NCBI GenBank assembly: GCA_018817425.1
Contig: JAHITX010000117.1
Coordinates: forward strand, 19,592 to 83,591
Direction of reading: 5' to 3'
Length of the DNA: 64,000 nt
Origin: Pseudomonadota bacterium
GTDB lineage: Bacteria; Desulfobacterota; Desulfobacteria; Desulfobacterales; RPRI01
The translations under genes and the position numbers were made by a program. A model generated the notes under the pieces. The model saw only the letters and a program-made list of their open reading frames with translations, ran no database searches and was not told the DNA's origin. This document shows, one piece after another, positions 7,519-16,683 of the stretch; the first letter of the stretch is position 1; every line of letters starts with the position of its first letter.

Positions 7519-8552
7519 GGCAAATTCTTCTTTATTTTATACTTTTCAAAAATAATCAGATTTCGATTGTTATGCCACTTATTTCGACGGACAAAACCAA
7601 ACACAATTAACAGGCAAATACCGCTTCCGATAATGGACCAATAGACAAAACCCAAACTCCTGGAGCGCCATTCGGGTTGATTTCCATAAACCATTACCGG
7701 AAGTGTTGTAAGATAATAAGCATTTTGTTTTATGTCATGGTGGGTGGCAATATATAAATAATTTTGCCAGTCCCTTAAAACAAAGCGGTCTTCAGTCGGG
7801 ATTACTTCAAATTTACCTTTCTCATCGGTAACAAAAGTCTTTTGCCATTGACTGTCTTCCGCAATAACGGTTACTTTAGCGCCCGGAAGCGGCCTGTTCA
7901 TATATTTCACCATCATTTCGTAAGTATTATGTATTCTTTGCATTCCGCCGCCAAATTTTGATTTGGCGGTATTGATAGCCGGACCGATTTCAAGGGGCAT
8001 ATGTTTTGCGTCATCAAAAAAGACAACCGATGTCCCTCCCATATTCCCGCCGTTTTTATAATGAGACATCAGATATTTGGCACAAAGATGCACCGACTCC
8101 TGTTTGCCGTCATTGTCTATATCCCGGTTTCCTAAAGCAATATGGATACCAAGCAAATATCGGCCTATCAAATTATCGTCTTTGGGGATTTTTATGATGT
8201 TGGATACATCCGCTATATCCGGAAACAGTTGTATCTTTCCGTTGGGATCACGGATCATTGCTACAGCAGAATCCGGCATACCCTTGTTCTGTGATCCGGA
8301 AGTACTGATATTATTTCCCAAGCTTAGTACATTTAGTTTAAAAAGATTTGGGTCTTGATTTGCTGTTCCGTATTGTTTTCTTAGCTTCCTGATTTCCAGC
8401 CAATTCATATGTTCCATATCCGAAGGATAGATATACCTGTCCTGATCTATAAGTTGCCAGTAGTAAACCGGCAATGTTTCATCCGCATAAGCGTTTAAAA
8501 AGATGAAGATGAAGATATTTATCAAAAGCAGAATGAATAAAATATTTTTCAT
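7515..8552 (-). CDS. Secreted/anchored protein with Ig-like DUF4198-type region
   Basis: The 345-residue protein has an N-terminal signal peptide (to about residue 23, NAYADE), a long extracytoplasmic region and one C-terminal membrane helix (about residues 305-325) before a basic tail. The segment RPLPGAKVTVIAEDS...TDEKGKFEV looks like the beta-sandwich repeat of DUF4198 and carboxypeptidase-regulatory domains. DUF4198 proteins often accompany cobalt or nickel uptake genes, which fits this location between cobN and the polyferredoxin. The assignment is by pattern only. A metal or corrinoid chaperone role is a guess. Confidence 0.6.
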   Translation of the reverse strand: MKNILFILLLINIFIFIFLNAYADETLPVYYWQLIDQDRYIYPSDMEHMNWLEIRKLRKQYGTANQDPNLFKLNVLSLGNNISTSGSQNKGMPDSAVAMIRDPNGKIQLFPDIADVSNIIKIPKDDNLIGRYLLGIHIALGNRDIDNDGKQESVHLCAKYLMSHYKNGGNMGGTSVVFFDDAKHMPLEIGPAINTAKSKFGGGMQRIHNTYEMMVKYMNRPLPGAKVTVIAEDSQWQKTFVTDEKGKFEVIPTEDRFVLRDWQNYLYIATHHDIKQNAYYLTTLPVMVYGNQPEWRSRSLGFVYWSIIGSGICLLIVFGFVRRNKWHNNRNLIIFEKYKIKKNLP

Positions 8553-8582
8553 GGCTTAATATTGATCTTGCAAATATTATTT

Positions 8583-11500
8583 TTATTTTGCTGATGCTTT
8601 TTTTTCAGCTATCATTTCGGTGCCTGGAGTATCAGTCCACTCCTCTATCTCTCCTTCCATCTCCAGATAAGCATTACGCAGATCTTCTTCCATCTGCTTG
8701 TCTGCATCCCACATTCCGCGGTTGATGGCTTCCAAGAGTTTGTCGAGAATATTTTGCAAAGCAAAGGGATTGACTTTATTCATCCACTCCTGCATCTTTG
8801 GGTCGAGGGCGTATGCATCGGCAATCTTTTCATACATCCAGTCATCGACAACTTCGGCGGTGGCATCCCAACCTAAGACAACATCCATCATATGGGAAAT
8901 ATCGCCTGCTCCTTTGTATCCGTGGCGCTTCATACCATCCAGCCATTTGGGGTTAACCAGCCTGGATCGAAGTACATGTTTTGCTTCTTCAAAAGTGGTG
9001 CGCATTTTGACGCGCTTGGGATCGGCGCTGTCTCCCATTACGGCAAACGGCAACTCGCCTCGTACGGTCTTAACCGCAACTATCATACCGCCATAGTAAT
9101 TGTAGTAGTCGGTGCATGACATCATGTCGTATTCCCTGGAATCTTCATTTTTCACGGTCACATCCATGCGCGACAGGTGTTTCCGGTAAACATCGGGTTT
9201 CTGCTTGCCATAACTGCCCATGCCGTATGCGTGGGAGGAATAGCGGATATAGTTGTTGCCCAGATCTTCCTGGGTTTCCCAGTTTTTAGATTCTACCAGT
9301 TCGGCTACGCCTGCGCCATAAGTGCCGGGAGGACAGCCAAAGACACGGAATGTTGCCTCACGGAAGGCATCTTCTTCGCTCATTCCCATACGGCGGTATT
9401 CTTCAAGATCCTTGTAAACATTTCGTCGCAAAAAATTTGATTCCGGCGGTTCTTTAAGAGCCGAAACAATTCGCACAGCCTCGTCTATGCGTTCCACCAG
9501 GTTGGGGAAAGAATCACGGAAAAAGCCTGAGATGCGTGGTGTTACATCCAGCCGGGGACGTCCAAGTTCACTTAAGGGAATTACCTCCAATCCGGTCACA
9601 TTACCGCTGCCTTTGGCCCACACAGGACGCAGGCCCATAAGATAGTATATCTCAGCAATGTCGTCGCCCCGTGTGCGCATGGTGGTTGTACCATAAACAA
9701 GTATACCGATATTGTCCGGATACCTGCCTGATTCCTGCATATAGCGTTCGATGAGGGCGTTGCCTAAACGTACTCCCACTTCCCAGGCAGCCGGGCTGGG
9801 GATTTTGTTGGGGTCTACGGAATAGAAGTTGCGCCCGGTGGGCAGGATGTCGGCCTGGCCGCGCGTAGGTGCGCCCGATGGGCCGGGAGGCACAAATCCG
9901 CCGGTAAAGCCGGTGAAGCAAAAATCAATTTCTTCCGTGCAGCGCCGGATATTCGGTACAAGGGTATCTGCGATATAGGTAAGAACAGCCTCAGCTTCAG
10001 GTAAGGGTTGGCCCAGCACTTCTTTGGTTACAGCAGCAACGCTGTCGGGCCGAAATCCTGTGGCGGCCAGGCCATGTGCCAGGGCAAGAGCCTTTTTATG
10101 TGCCTGGCTGACAATCTCTGCGCCGCTCAGACCGCAAAATCGTTCCGGCCGCTTGCCTCGATGCTCCAGTACATCATCATAATTATAGCCCATAGAGCGT
10201 ACCATGGCTTCCCTTAAAGAAGGAGTATCACCGTTTGCCAGGCGGGTTAGCTGGACGACAAATTCTTCCAGGCGTTGCTCTTCGGGAGGAATCCCCATGA
10301 CATGAAGGCCGTCGTTTATCATGGTGTCGGACAGTTCTTCGATGTAGGCATGCAGCCGCTCCAGAAATCCGTCGAAGTCGCTGAGAGCCTTCTCTTTGTT
10401 TATCTCCAGGTCTTTATCAAGATTGGCGGCTTCTACCGCTTCCCAGATCATGGGACGCAAAATCTCAACTTTGGCGGGATCTTCGGCCACGGCCACGGCA
10501 TAGTCGGTTACCAGTCCCTGTACCTTGCCTAAATCATCATATAGATCGGCATTTGTATAAGCCGGAGTAAGATGGTCGATTATACAGGCATAACTGCGAC
10601 GTTTGGCCTGGGTGCCTTCCCCCGGGTCATTGATGATATATGGATAAACATTGGGCAATTCCATGATAGCAAGATCCGGATAGCAGGTTTCGGAAAGCCC
10701 CAGAGATTTTCCGGGCAGCCACTCAAGGGAGCCGTGTTTGCCGACGTGCATAACCACATCAGCCTTGAATACATCCCTGATCCAGCGATAGTGGGCAAGA
10801 TAGTGGTGGGGTGGTGAAAGGTACATATCATGATAAATTTTATCTATGTTTTCAAGATAACCACGGGGCGGCTGGATAGTCATAAATACATTGCCGTTTA
10901 TGATACCTGCAAAGTGCATCTGATCTTCGTAGACAAAAAGTTCGCCCGGAATTTCACCCCAGTCGGCTGTCATCTTTTCGCGTATGGTTTCAGGCAGTGC
11001 AGCATGCCATGGTGTAAAGCACTCACGGCCGGCATGGGCCTCGGCTCTGGCGGCCAGTTGGTCCGGGGTAAGCCAGCGCTGATCGCAGGTCATTCGGCTT
11101 AGCATATCGTGAGCCAGTTTATCTCCGTCACTGTATGTTTGATCTATACGATAACCGGTTGCCTGCATCCTGTCCAGCAGGCCCTTGACGCTGGCAAAGC
11201 TGTCTAAGCCAGCAGCGCAGCCGATACGGTCATTGCGCGGCGGGTAGTGATGAAAAATTATGGCTACACGGCGATCCGCATTAGTTTTGGATTTTAAGCG
11301 ACCCCAATTGAGAGATAAGCGCACCATCTTGTCAATCCTTTCCGTAATAGGTATATACTTTGCCAACAATGCGCCGGTTAAAGGATCGATAGTTTCCTGT
11401 TCCCGGGTGGCAACCGGCACGGTGATCAATACACCGTCGAATTCAGGTTGAGCCGCCGAATAGGAGACATCCATTGTGTGCATGCCCTGTAAGCTTTCCT

Positions 11501-12398
11501 TCCACTGAGCATAGGGATTGAGAGAAATCATTGCCTGTATGCACGGTACGTTAAGGCACGGAAGCAGCTCTTTGTATTCAGGGGCTGCCAGGGTTAGTGA
11601 GAATAGTAATGGATTTATTAATACCTGGATACGGGGAGTATCACCGTCCATAAAAAAATGTTTAACTATGTAATCGGCTCCGCGATTGCCACGATCAGCG
11701 TCTTTGTAGCGCTGGTGAAAAACCGGAATTACATTGGCGCCCTGGGATTCGACAGACCGGATAATGGCATCTATATATGCAAGATTATTGTTTAGCCAAT
11801 AGGTCTGGTAGAACCACAGACCAACAGTAATTTTAGATGGATCTACCTTTTCTGCCAGATAAGTTTCAAGATCGGGGATACCGGCAATATCAGGATGATA
11901 GATGCCTTCGTGCGGAAGCTGTATAGCGGGCCTGCACTCAGCATTAGAGCCGAAAAGGTGGTTGTTAAGATAAATCAACAGTTGGTGATAATTTATATGG
12001 CCGCCATGGCTCAAATAGCGCCCGATCGTATCCCAGACAGGGGTGCCGAAATCAGGAGAGTGTTTGCGGGCAGCTTCCACCGAATCTTCGTCACCGCCGG
12101 TGGGCTGGATATGCAGATATGGCCGTTGATCGTTGGTAACTGCGGTCAATGCCTCGGTCAAAGCATCAAAGGCAGGGAAAGAAGGCTTGCCTCCGTGTAG
12201 TGTAATGATGATCGCATCGGAATTTAAAGCTTGAGTTACAAAAGCCTTCTGACGTGCTTTGTCGAATAACTGGGTTTGAGTGCGGGCATGAACGGAAATT
12301 TCACTGCCGCTGGTATCGGTGTATTGGCGGACTCCTTCGCTGAGCGAAGGCAATTCCATAGCGGTGGCGGAAAAATAACAAAGTTTATAAGGTTTCAT
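8583..12398 (-). CDS. cobN: CobN-family protein (large chelatase subunit), cytosolic
   Basis: The 1271-residue protein has the full length of CobN/ChlH chelatase subunits and no signal peptide. The family core motif HVGKHGSLEWLPGK begins at about residue 551. Other family landmarks are GTTTMRTRGDD, VPPGPSGAPTRG and YYNYYGGM. In the aerobic pathway CobN acts with the AAA+ pair CobS/CobT to insert cobalt into hydrogenobyrinate a,c-diamide. Neither partner is in the window and the pathway encoded here is cobalt-early, so this protein may do something else, such as cobalt removal, or a chelation powered by unlinked ATPases. It overlaps the ABC ATPase gene by four bases, which ties it to the importer. 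Confidence 0.9.
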   Translation of the reverse strand: MKPYKLCYFSATAMELPSLSEGVRQYTDTSGSEISVHARTQTQLFDKARQKAFVTQALNSDAIIITLHGGKPSFPAFDALTEALTAVTNDQRPYLHIQPTGGDEDSVEAARKHSPDFGTPVWDTIGRYLSHGGHINYHQLLIYLNNHLFGSNAECRPAIQLPHEGIYHPDIAGIPDLETYLAEKVDPSKITVGLWFYQTYWLNNNLAYIDAIIRSVESQGANVIPVFHQRYKDADRGNRGADYIVKHFFMDGDTPRIQVLINPLLFSLTLAAPEYKELLPCLNVPCIQAMISLNPYAQWKESLQGMHTMDVSYSAAQPEFDGVLITVPVATREQETIDPLTGALLAKYIPITERIDKMVRLSLNWGRLKSKTNADRRVAIIFHHYPPRNDRIGCAAGLDSFASVKGLLDRMQATGYRIDQTYSDGDKLAHDMLSRMTCDQRWLTPDQLAARAEAHAGRECFTPWHAALPETIREKMTADWGEIPGELFVYEDQMHFAGIINGNVFMTIQPPRGYLENIDKIYHDMYLSPPHHYLAHYRWIRDVFKADVVMHVGKHGSLEWLPGKSLGLSETCYPDLAIMELPNVYPYIINDPGEGTQAKRRSYACIIDHLTPAYTNADLYDDLGKVQGLVTDYAVAVAEDPAKVEILRPMIWEAVEAANLDKDLEINKEKALSDFDGFLERLHAYIEELSDTMINDGLHVMGIPPEEQRLEEFVVQLTRLANGDTPSLREAMVRSMGYNYDDVLEHRGKRPERFCGLSGAEIVSQAHKKALALAHGLAATGFRPDSVAAVTKEVLGQPLPEAEAVLTYIADTLVPNIRRCTEEIDFCFTGFTGGFVPPGPSGAPTRGQADILPTGRNFYSVDPNKIPSPAAWEVGVRLGNALIERYMQESGRYPDNIGILVYGTTTMRTRGDDIAEIYYLMGLRPVWAKGSGNVTGLEVIPLSELGRPRLDVTPRISGFFRDSFPNLVERIDEAVRIVSALKEPPESNFLRRNVYKDLEEYRRMGMSEEDAFREATFRVFGCPPGTYGAGVAELVESKNWETQEDLGNNYIRYSSHAYGMGSYGKQKPDVYRKHLSRMDVTVKNEDSREYDMMSCTDYYNYYGGMIVAVKTVRGELPFAVMGDSADPKRVKMRTTFEEAKHVLRSRLVNPKWLDGMKRHGYKGAGDISHMMDVVLGWDATAEVVDDWMYEKIADAYALDPKMQEWMNKVNPFALQNILDKLLEAINRGMWDADKQMEEDLRNAYLEMEGEIEEWTDTPGTEMIAEKKASAK

Positions 12399-13663
12399 TG
12401 AGCCTCCATCTGTTTTTCGGGAACATACCGGCCAAAATTATGATTTGGAGTCAGGCGGTCCAGTTCTTCAAATAATTGGCCTATGTTGGAGCAGCGGATA
12501 AGGTGCTCTTGTGTTGACGGTTTCAATAGTGAATTGATTTTTTTGCGCCGCATGGTTAAGACCGGTTTGCCGTTCTTAAGAGCGGTTTTTAAGATGCTCA
12601 GATTGCATCTGTTTAATTGATTTATCTCAAAACCGCAGTCTATGACTACATCGCAATCATCCATTTGCTCTATAGCTTTTCTGACACATATTCCGTTTAT
12701 TGACTTCATTGGCGAATGAACAGTGCAATGGGCTCCCAAAGATTTTGCAACATAGAAATCCAGATCATTGGTATGTACAATGCCGGTTGCGATTGAATAT
12801 CCCCGTTTGGCCAGCATCCTGTATACCATAGCGCCGCTTCCCATACCGGCTACAACGAACGCGCGGCCACAATTTCCGTTTCCGCGCAGTTCAATACTTC
12901 CCAGGCGTTGATTGAAGTTTGCGCCGTTGAAATCATAAAGATCGGTAACAGCCCGGCTGGTAAGCACAGATTCGGGAGCCCCCCAGGCATTCAGGCTGCC
13001 GCCCTTTAATAAAGCAACTTTGTCTGACACTTTTGCTGCTACATCAATGTCGTGCATTGAAGCAACCACAGTAATTCCTTGTGTCCGGCACAGATCGCGC
13101 AGGATAGACATAACCTCAACCCGGTGTTTCAGATCAAGATGAATTGTCGGTTCGTCAAGTAATAATAGAAGTGGTTGCTGGGCAAGCGCTCTGGCTACCA
13201 ACACTTTCTGGCGTTCTCCATCGCTCAGATCCGCAAATGGTCTGTGTGACAGGTTTTTGGCATGTACGTCAATCAGGGCGTTTTGAACAACTGAATGATC
13301 CTTATTGCTGAGCCGTCCCAGGAAATTAGTATGAGGATAGCGGCCAAGAACAACAAATTCAAAAACGGTAAAAAGAGGTGGTGATACCTTGTCCGTCAGA
13401 ACAATTGCCATGATCCTGGCCAGTTCCATAGCGTTAAGGTCGCTCAGAGGCCGCCCCATTAACTCAATATGACCGCCAAGCGGGTCAAGATGACGTGACA
13501 AGGTGCGAAGCAGGGTGGTTTTGCCTGCTCCGTTGGGTCCCAGAAGTGAAATGAATTGTCCTTTTTCAAAATCCATATTCAGCCCGCTTAGAACAATCTT
13601 GCCTTTGTAGCCGACGATCAGATCCCGGCAGGCCAGGATATGGTCTTTTTTGTTTTTATTCAT
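12395..13663 (-). CDS. ABC importer ATPase (BtuD/FecE-type) with extra C-terminal domain
   Basis: Residues 1-265 are a standard ATPase: Walker A GPNGAGKTT (42-50), signature LSDGERQ and Walker B LLLLLDEP. The closest pattern is the siderophore/cobalamin class. Residues about 270-410 form an added domain with a nucleotide-fold look (AFVVAGMGSGAMVYRML, then VVIDCGFEINQLN) that normal BtuD lacks. The full length of 422 is well above the usual 250-270. It is followed by cobN and preceded by the matching permease and binding-protein genes, so it powers uptake of a corrinoid or other TonB-delivered chelate. The extra domain may sense the cargo or redox state, which is inference. Confidence 0.9.
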   Translation of the reverse strand: MNKNKKDHILACRDLIVGYKGKIVLSGLNMDFEKGQFISLLGPNGAGKTTLLRTLSRHLDPLGGHIELMGRPLSDLNAMELARIMAIVLTDKVSPPLFTVFEFVVLGRYPHTNFLGRLSNKDHSVVQNALIDVHAKNLSHRPFADLSDGERQKVLVARALAQQPLLLLLDEPTIHLDLKHRVEVMSILRDLCRTQGITVVASMHDIDVAAKVSDKVALLKGGSLNAWGAPESVLTSRAVTDLYDFNGANFNQRLGSIELRGNGNCGRAFVVAGMGSGAMVYRMLAKRGYSIATGIVHTNDLDFYVAKSLGAHCTVHSPMKSINGICVRKAIEQMDDCDVVIDCGFEINQLNRCNLSILKTALKNGKPVLTMRRKKINSLLKPSTQEHLIRCSNIGQLFEELDRLTPNHNFGRYVPEKQMEAQ

Positions 13664-13685
13664 AAATACCCCATTTTTTGTGCAA

Positions 13686-14735
13686 TCACATTTTTACCCT
13701 CCGTTTAATTAAAAGGCCTATAACAACAGGAGCGCCGAAAAAAGCGGTGATTGCCGATAAAGGCAGCTCAACGGGGGAAAGCAGCATCCTTGCAATCAGA
13801 TCGCACAGACTGGTAACCAGCGCTCCCATCAGGCAGGCACCGGGTATAAGGATTCTATTATCTGAAGTACCAAAACCGAGACGAGCCATATGAGGTACTG
13901 CCAATCCCACGAATGCCACCGGGCCTGCCACGGATGTGACCATGCCCGCCAGAGCGCAGGCGAACAGCAGAATCAGAATGCGGAATCTGCGAATGTTGAC
14001 TCCCATTGAAGCTGCATATTCTTCACCCAGTAAAAATGCGTTTAAAGGCTTGCTCAGCATATAAATAAGGACCAGGATGAGCCCACCCAAAAAAAGCATT
14101 ACCGAAATTTCATTCCACTTGAAGCCTGAAAAACTTCCCAGCTGCCAGAGGACAAAGCCCTTGATTTTTTCCTTTTCCGCAAGGGCGGTGAGGATGGCGG
14201 TAACTGCACTGCATAAATATCCCATCATCAGCCCTACGATAAGCAGAGTAACCCCGCTTTTTACACGTGATGCAACTGCTACAACGATCAGCATTACTCC
14301 ATATGCGCCTGCAAAAGCTGCTATCGTGGTCATGAAGGGCGAAAGCACGGTCATGCCGACTGTCAGTGTGGTCAGCATGACAAATGAAACCATCACCGTT
14401 GCGCCTGAAGAGATTCCCAAGATAAAGGGTCCCACGATAGGATTACGGAAATATACCTGAAGAAGCAGTCCTGAAACAGCAAGGTATGCGCCTCCCAATA
14501 CTGCGGCGATAGCCCTGGGAATGCGGATTTTCCAGATAATAGATGATATTGTGTTAACGTCGTGTGAACTTATCAGAGCTTGCAGAATTTCAGATAAAGA
14601 AATGGAAACTGATCCGATACCTATATTGAGCATTACCAGACAGGCAGTTATAATCCCCAAAAGGGCAAAAACAACCGCAGGTCTGCGCCAGGTTACAGGG
14701 TTAACACAGGAAAGAGCTGATTCGGCTGTTGTCAT
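13686..14735 (-). CDS. FecCD/BtuC-type ABC permease
   Basis: The 349 residues contain about ten hydrophobic helices and the BtuC/FecCD signatures: PRAIAAVLGGAYLAVSGLLLQ, then NPIVGPFILGISSGA and a late VGLAVPHMARLGFG. The last contains the cytoplasmic coupling region that meets the ATPase. It forms the inner-membrane channel for the binding protein encoded just upstream (overlap of four bases) and the ATPase downstream. By operon context the cargo is most likely a corrinoid, though FecCD permeases also carry heme and siderophores. Confidence 0.93.
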   Translation of the reverse strand: MTTAESALSCVNPVTWRRPAVVFALLGIITACLVMLNIGIGSVSISLSEILQALISSHDVNTISSIIWKIRIPRAIAAVLGGAYLAVSGLLLQVYFRNPIVGPFILGISSGATVMVSFVMLTTLTVGMTVLSPFMTTIAAFAGAYGVMLIVVAVASRVKSGVTLLIVGLMMGYLCSAVTAILTALAEKEKIKGFVLWQLGSFSGFKWNEISVMLFLGGLILVLIYMLSKPLNAFLLGEEYAASMGVNIRRFRILILLFACALAGMVTSVAGPVAFVGLAVPHMARLGFGTSDNRILIPGACLMGALVTSLCDLIARMLLSPVELPLSAITAFFGAPVVIGLLIKRRVKM

Positions 14736-15853
14736 ATAAGGCCTCCGATATCAGGCGGATCAGTGTCAGGCAGTTCGGTAAAATACCGGCGTTTAAAATC
14801 GGGATAGAGTTTGGGATGAATAATGGCGGCGATTTCCGTTAGTATTTCATCCAGATGGTCGCCTGATTGAACATAATGGGGTAAAGGTGCATAGACTTTG
14901 CCTGACTTTAAAGGCTTGATATCTGAAAACAGTGGATTCATCCGGGCCAGAGCCGCTTTGGAAGTGGCTCCGTATTCCTTTGTGCGGTAGGTAAACAGTA
15001 TATCGGCTTCTTCGCCGCTATACAGGAAACGTTCTACAGATATCTCGATACAGGAAGTACCGTAAACATCCTCAAACAGATAATCGCTTTGGGTAAGTCC
15101 GATCAGTTCACCGACCCAGGCATTTCCGGGTTCAACCAATACCCTTTTTTCGTAAATATCACCCCACATCACCTTGGGCGCAGATCCGGCATTGGCTGTC
15201 TTTTCGCGAATCTCAAGCAACGTATTGTTCACTCGGTCGAAAAAGGCGGTTGCCTCTGCTTCACGATTGAAAAAAGGAGCCAGAAACTGCACAAAACGCA
15301 TCCGGGCATTGAGGCACATGGCAGTCGGTGTTGAGGTGACTGCGCAGGGGATGCCGAGTTCATCAAGCATGGGTATTATGGAAGGGTCCCAGGTCAGCAC
15401 CAGTTCAGGGCTTTGTTGTTTTATACGTTCGTAATCGATACTGCTCGCATCACCTAAATATGCGATTTTGCCTGAAGCTAATCCCTGCTTTACTTCTTTG
15501 ATATACCAATTGCCGGCAGGATTTGTAACACCCACCAGAACTTCTTCCAATACACCCAAAGCACGCAATACTGCTACATCAAAAAACCCATAGGCTACAA
15601 CACGTTTTACAGGAGTTCTGACAATTTTTACAGGATCTACATCTTTTGGTGCCGGTATATTGCGCGGAATCAAGACCAGCATGCGCCCTGCTCCGTCATG
15701 CACATCAATACGGTCTTTTGAAATCCGGTTTAGCGTAAATTCGCCGATCTGGACAAAAGATTGTTGTTTATCGGGGTTGGCCTGGCTGCAACCGATAATA
15801 ATCAATGCAATCAGGATAGGCGACAGGCGCCGTATATTTTTATTATCGTTCAT
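14732..15853 (-). CDS. Periplasmic binding lipoprotein of the BtuF/FecB class
   Basis: The 373-residue protein has a signal peptide with a lipobox-like LIIIGC-S near residue 22, so it is probably lipid-anchored. The class III binding fold shows as VKRVVAYGFFDVAVLRALG, then YERIKQQSPELVLTWDP and a long linking helix. It should bind the ligand released by the TonB receptors and deliver it to the permease. The start overlaps the end of the ResB-like gene by four bases and the stop overlaps the permease start. The ligand is not readable; cobalamin or a related tetrapyrrole fits the riboswitch. Confidence 0.88.
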   Translation of the reverse strand: MNDNKNIRRLSPILIALIIIGCSQANPDKQQSFVQIGEFTLNRISKDRIDVHDGAGRMLVLIPRNIPAPKDVDPVKIVRTPVKRVVAYGFFDVAVLRALGVLEEVLVGVTNPAGNWYIKEVKQGLASGKIAYLGDASSIDYERIKQQSPELVLTWDPSIIPMLDELGIPCAVTSTPTAMCLNARMRFVQFLAPFFNREAEATAFFDRVNNTLLEIREKTANAGSAPKVMWGDIYEKRVLVEPGNAWVGELIGLTQSDYLFEDVYGTSCIEISVERFLYSGEEADILFTYRTKEYGATSKAALARMNPLFSDIKPLKSGKVYAPLPHYVQSGDHLDEILTEIAAIIHPKLYPDFKRRYFTELPDTDPPDIGGLI

Positions 15854-16683
15854 AAAGACTCCTTTGTATATTTTTTAAAAAAAATCCATTCGGCCAGATA
15901 CATGAAAAGACCTGCTGTAAAAAGAATTATACCGGCTATATACACGCATACACCCGGGTCTTTGCGGATGTTCATATCTATGCGTACCCGGATTGCCATA
16001 CCGTCTTTTTTCCTGGGAGCAAAATTTTTAAGAAAAATGCCGTAACCTTTAAACCATACCGGTTGGTTGTAACTAAGCACGGCGGTCTTGTTGTAGTCGC
16101 CATCGGTTAACAGCAGTTTCGCCCGGGGGCTTATTACATAGTTGTTTAAAAATGCCAGCCGGTCACCATGGTAGTATACAGGTTCAAATGACTCAAAGGT
16201 GATTTGGGCGGTCTTGCCCGGCAAAGTAATAGTTGTGCCGGGAACCATAGTTTGGCTGACAATAACTTGAGCCGAAATATAACTGAAAAGGTATCCGACC
16301 AGTAGAATGATCATGGCATAGTGCATTATATGGGGAGAGAATTTAAAGAGAAAACGCTGTATACCGAAATGTTCTCGTGACCGTATCAACAAAATAACCC
16401 TGTCCGTCGTGCAGGCAAAAGTGTTGATACATAACAGAGTCAATAAGCCAAGCAGGATGAAAAACCATGCTGTGTATAAGAGGTTATGGCGGCCATAAGT
16501 TTCTATCCAGGCAGTCAGACCGATGTCGTTTAACGACGCAAAAAGGTTTGTTCTACGATTAATGCTGATATATCCGTAAGTCAGGTCAGCTGTGAGCAAC
16601 AGGCATAAGACCACTGTCAGGTGAATACTGCCGAGTTTGCGCCATATATATGATAATTGTTTTATCATGTTTAAAACGGCCAT
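15850..16683 (-). CDS. ResB/CcsB-like cytochrome c biogenesis protein (short form)
   Basis: This membrane protein of about 277 residues has helices near the N-terminus, a pair in the middle (around WFFILLGLLTLLCINTF and HIMHYAMIILLVGYLF) and one at the C-terminus, with a periplasmic beta-rich domain between. The pattern matches ResB/CcsB. I chose the ATG at 16683, which overlaps the CcsA-like gene by 13 bases; the frame stays open to 16752. ResB normally works with CcsA to move heme to apocytochromes outside the membrane. No CxxCH cytochrome is encoded nearby, so this pair may handle a tetrapyrrole for the uptake system, which is inference. Confidence 0.75.
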   Translation of the reverse strand: MAVLNMIKQLSYIWRKLGSIHLTVVLCLLLTADLTYGYISINRRTNLFASLNDIGLTAWIETYGRHNLLYTAWFFILLGLLTLLCINTFACTTDRVILLIRSREHFGIQRFLFKFSPHIMHYAMIILLVGYLFSYISAQVIVSQTMVPGTTITLPGKTAQITFESFEPVYYHGDRLAFLNNYVISPRAKLLLTDGDYNKTAVLSYNQPVWFKGYGIFLKNFAPRKKDGMAIRVRIDMNIRKDPGVCVYIAGIILFTAGLFMYLAEWIFFKKYTKESL

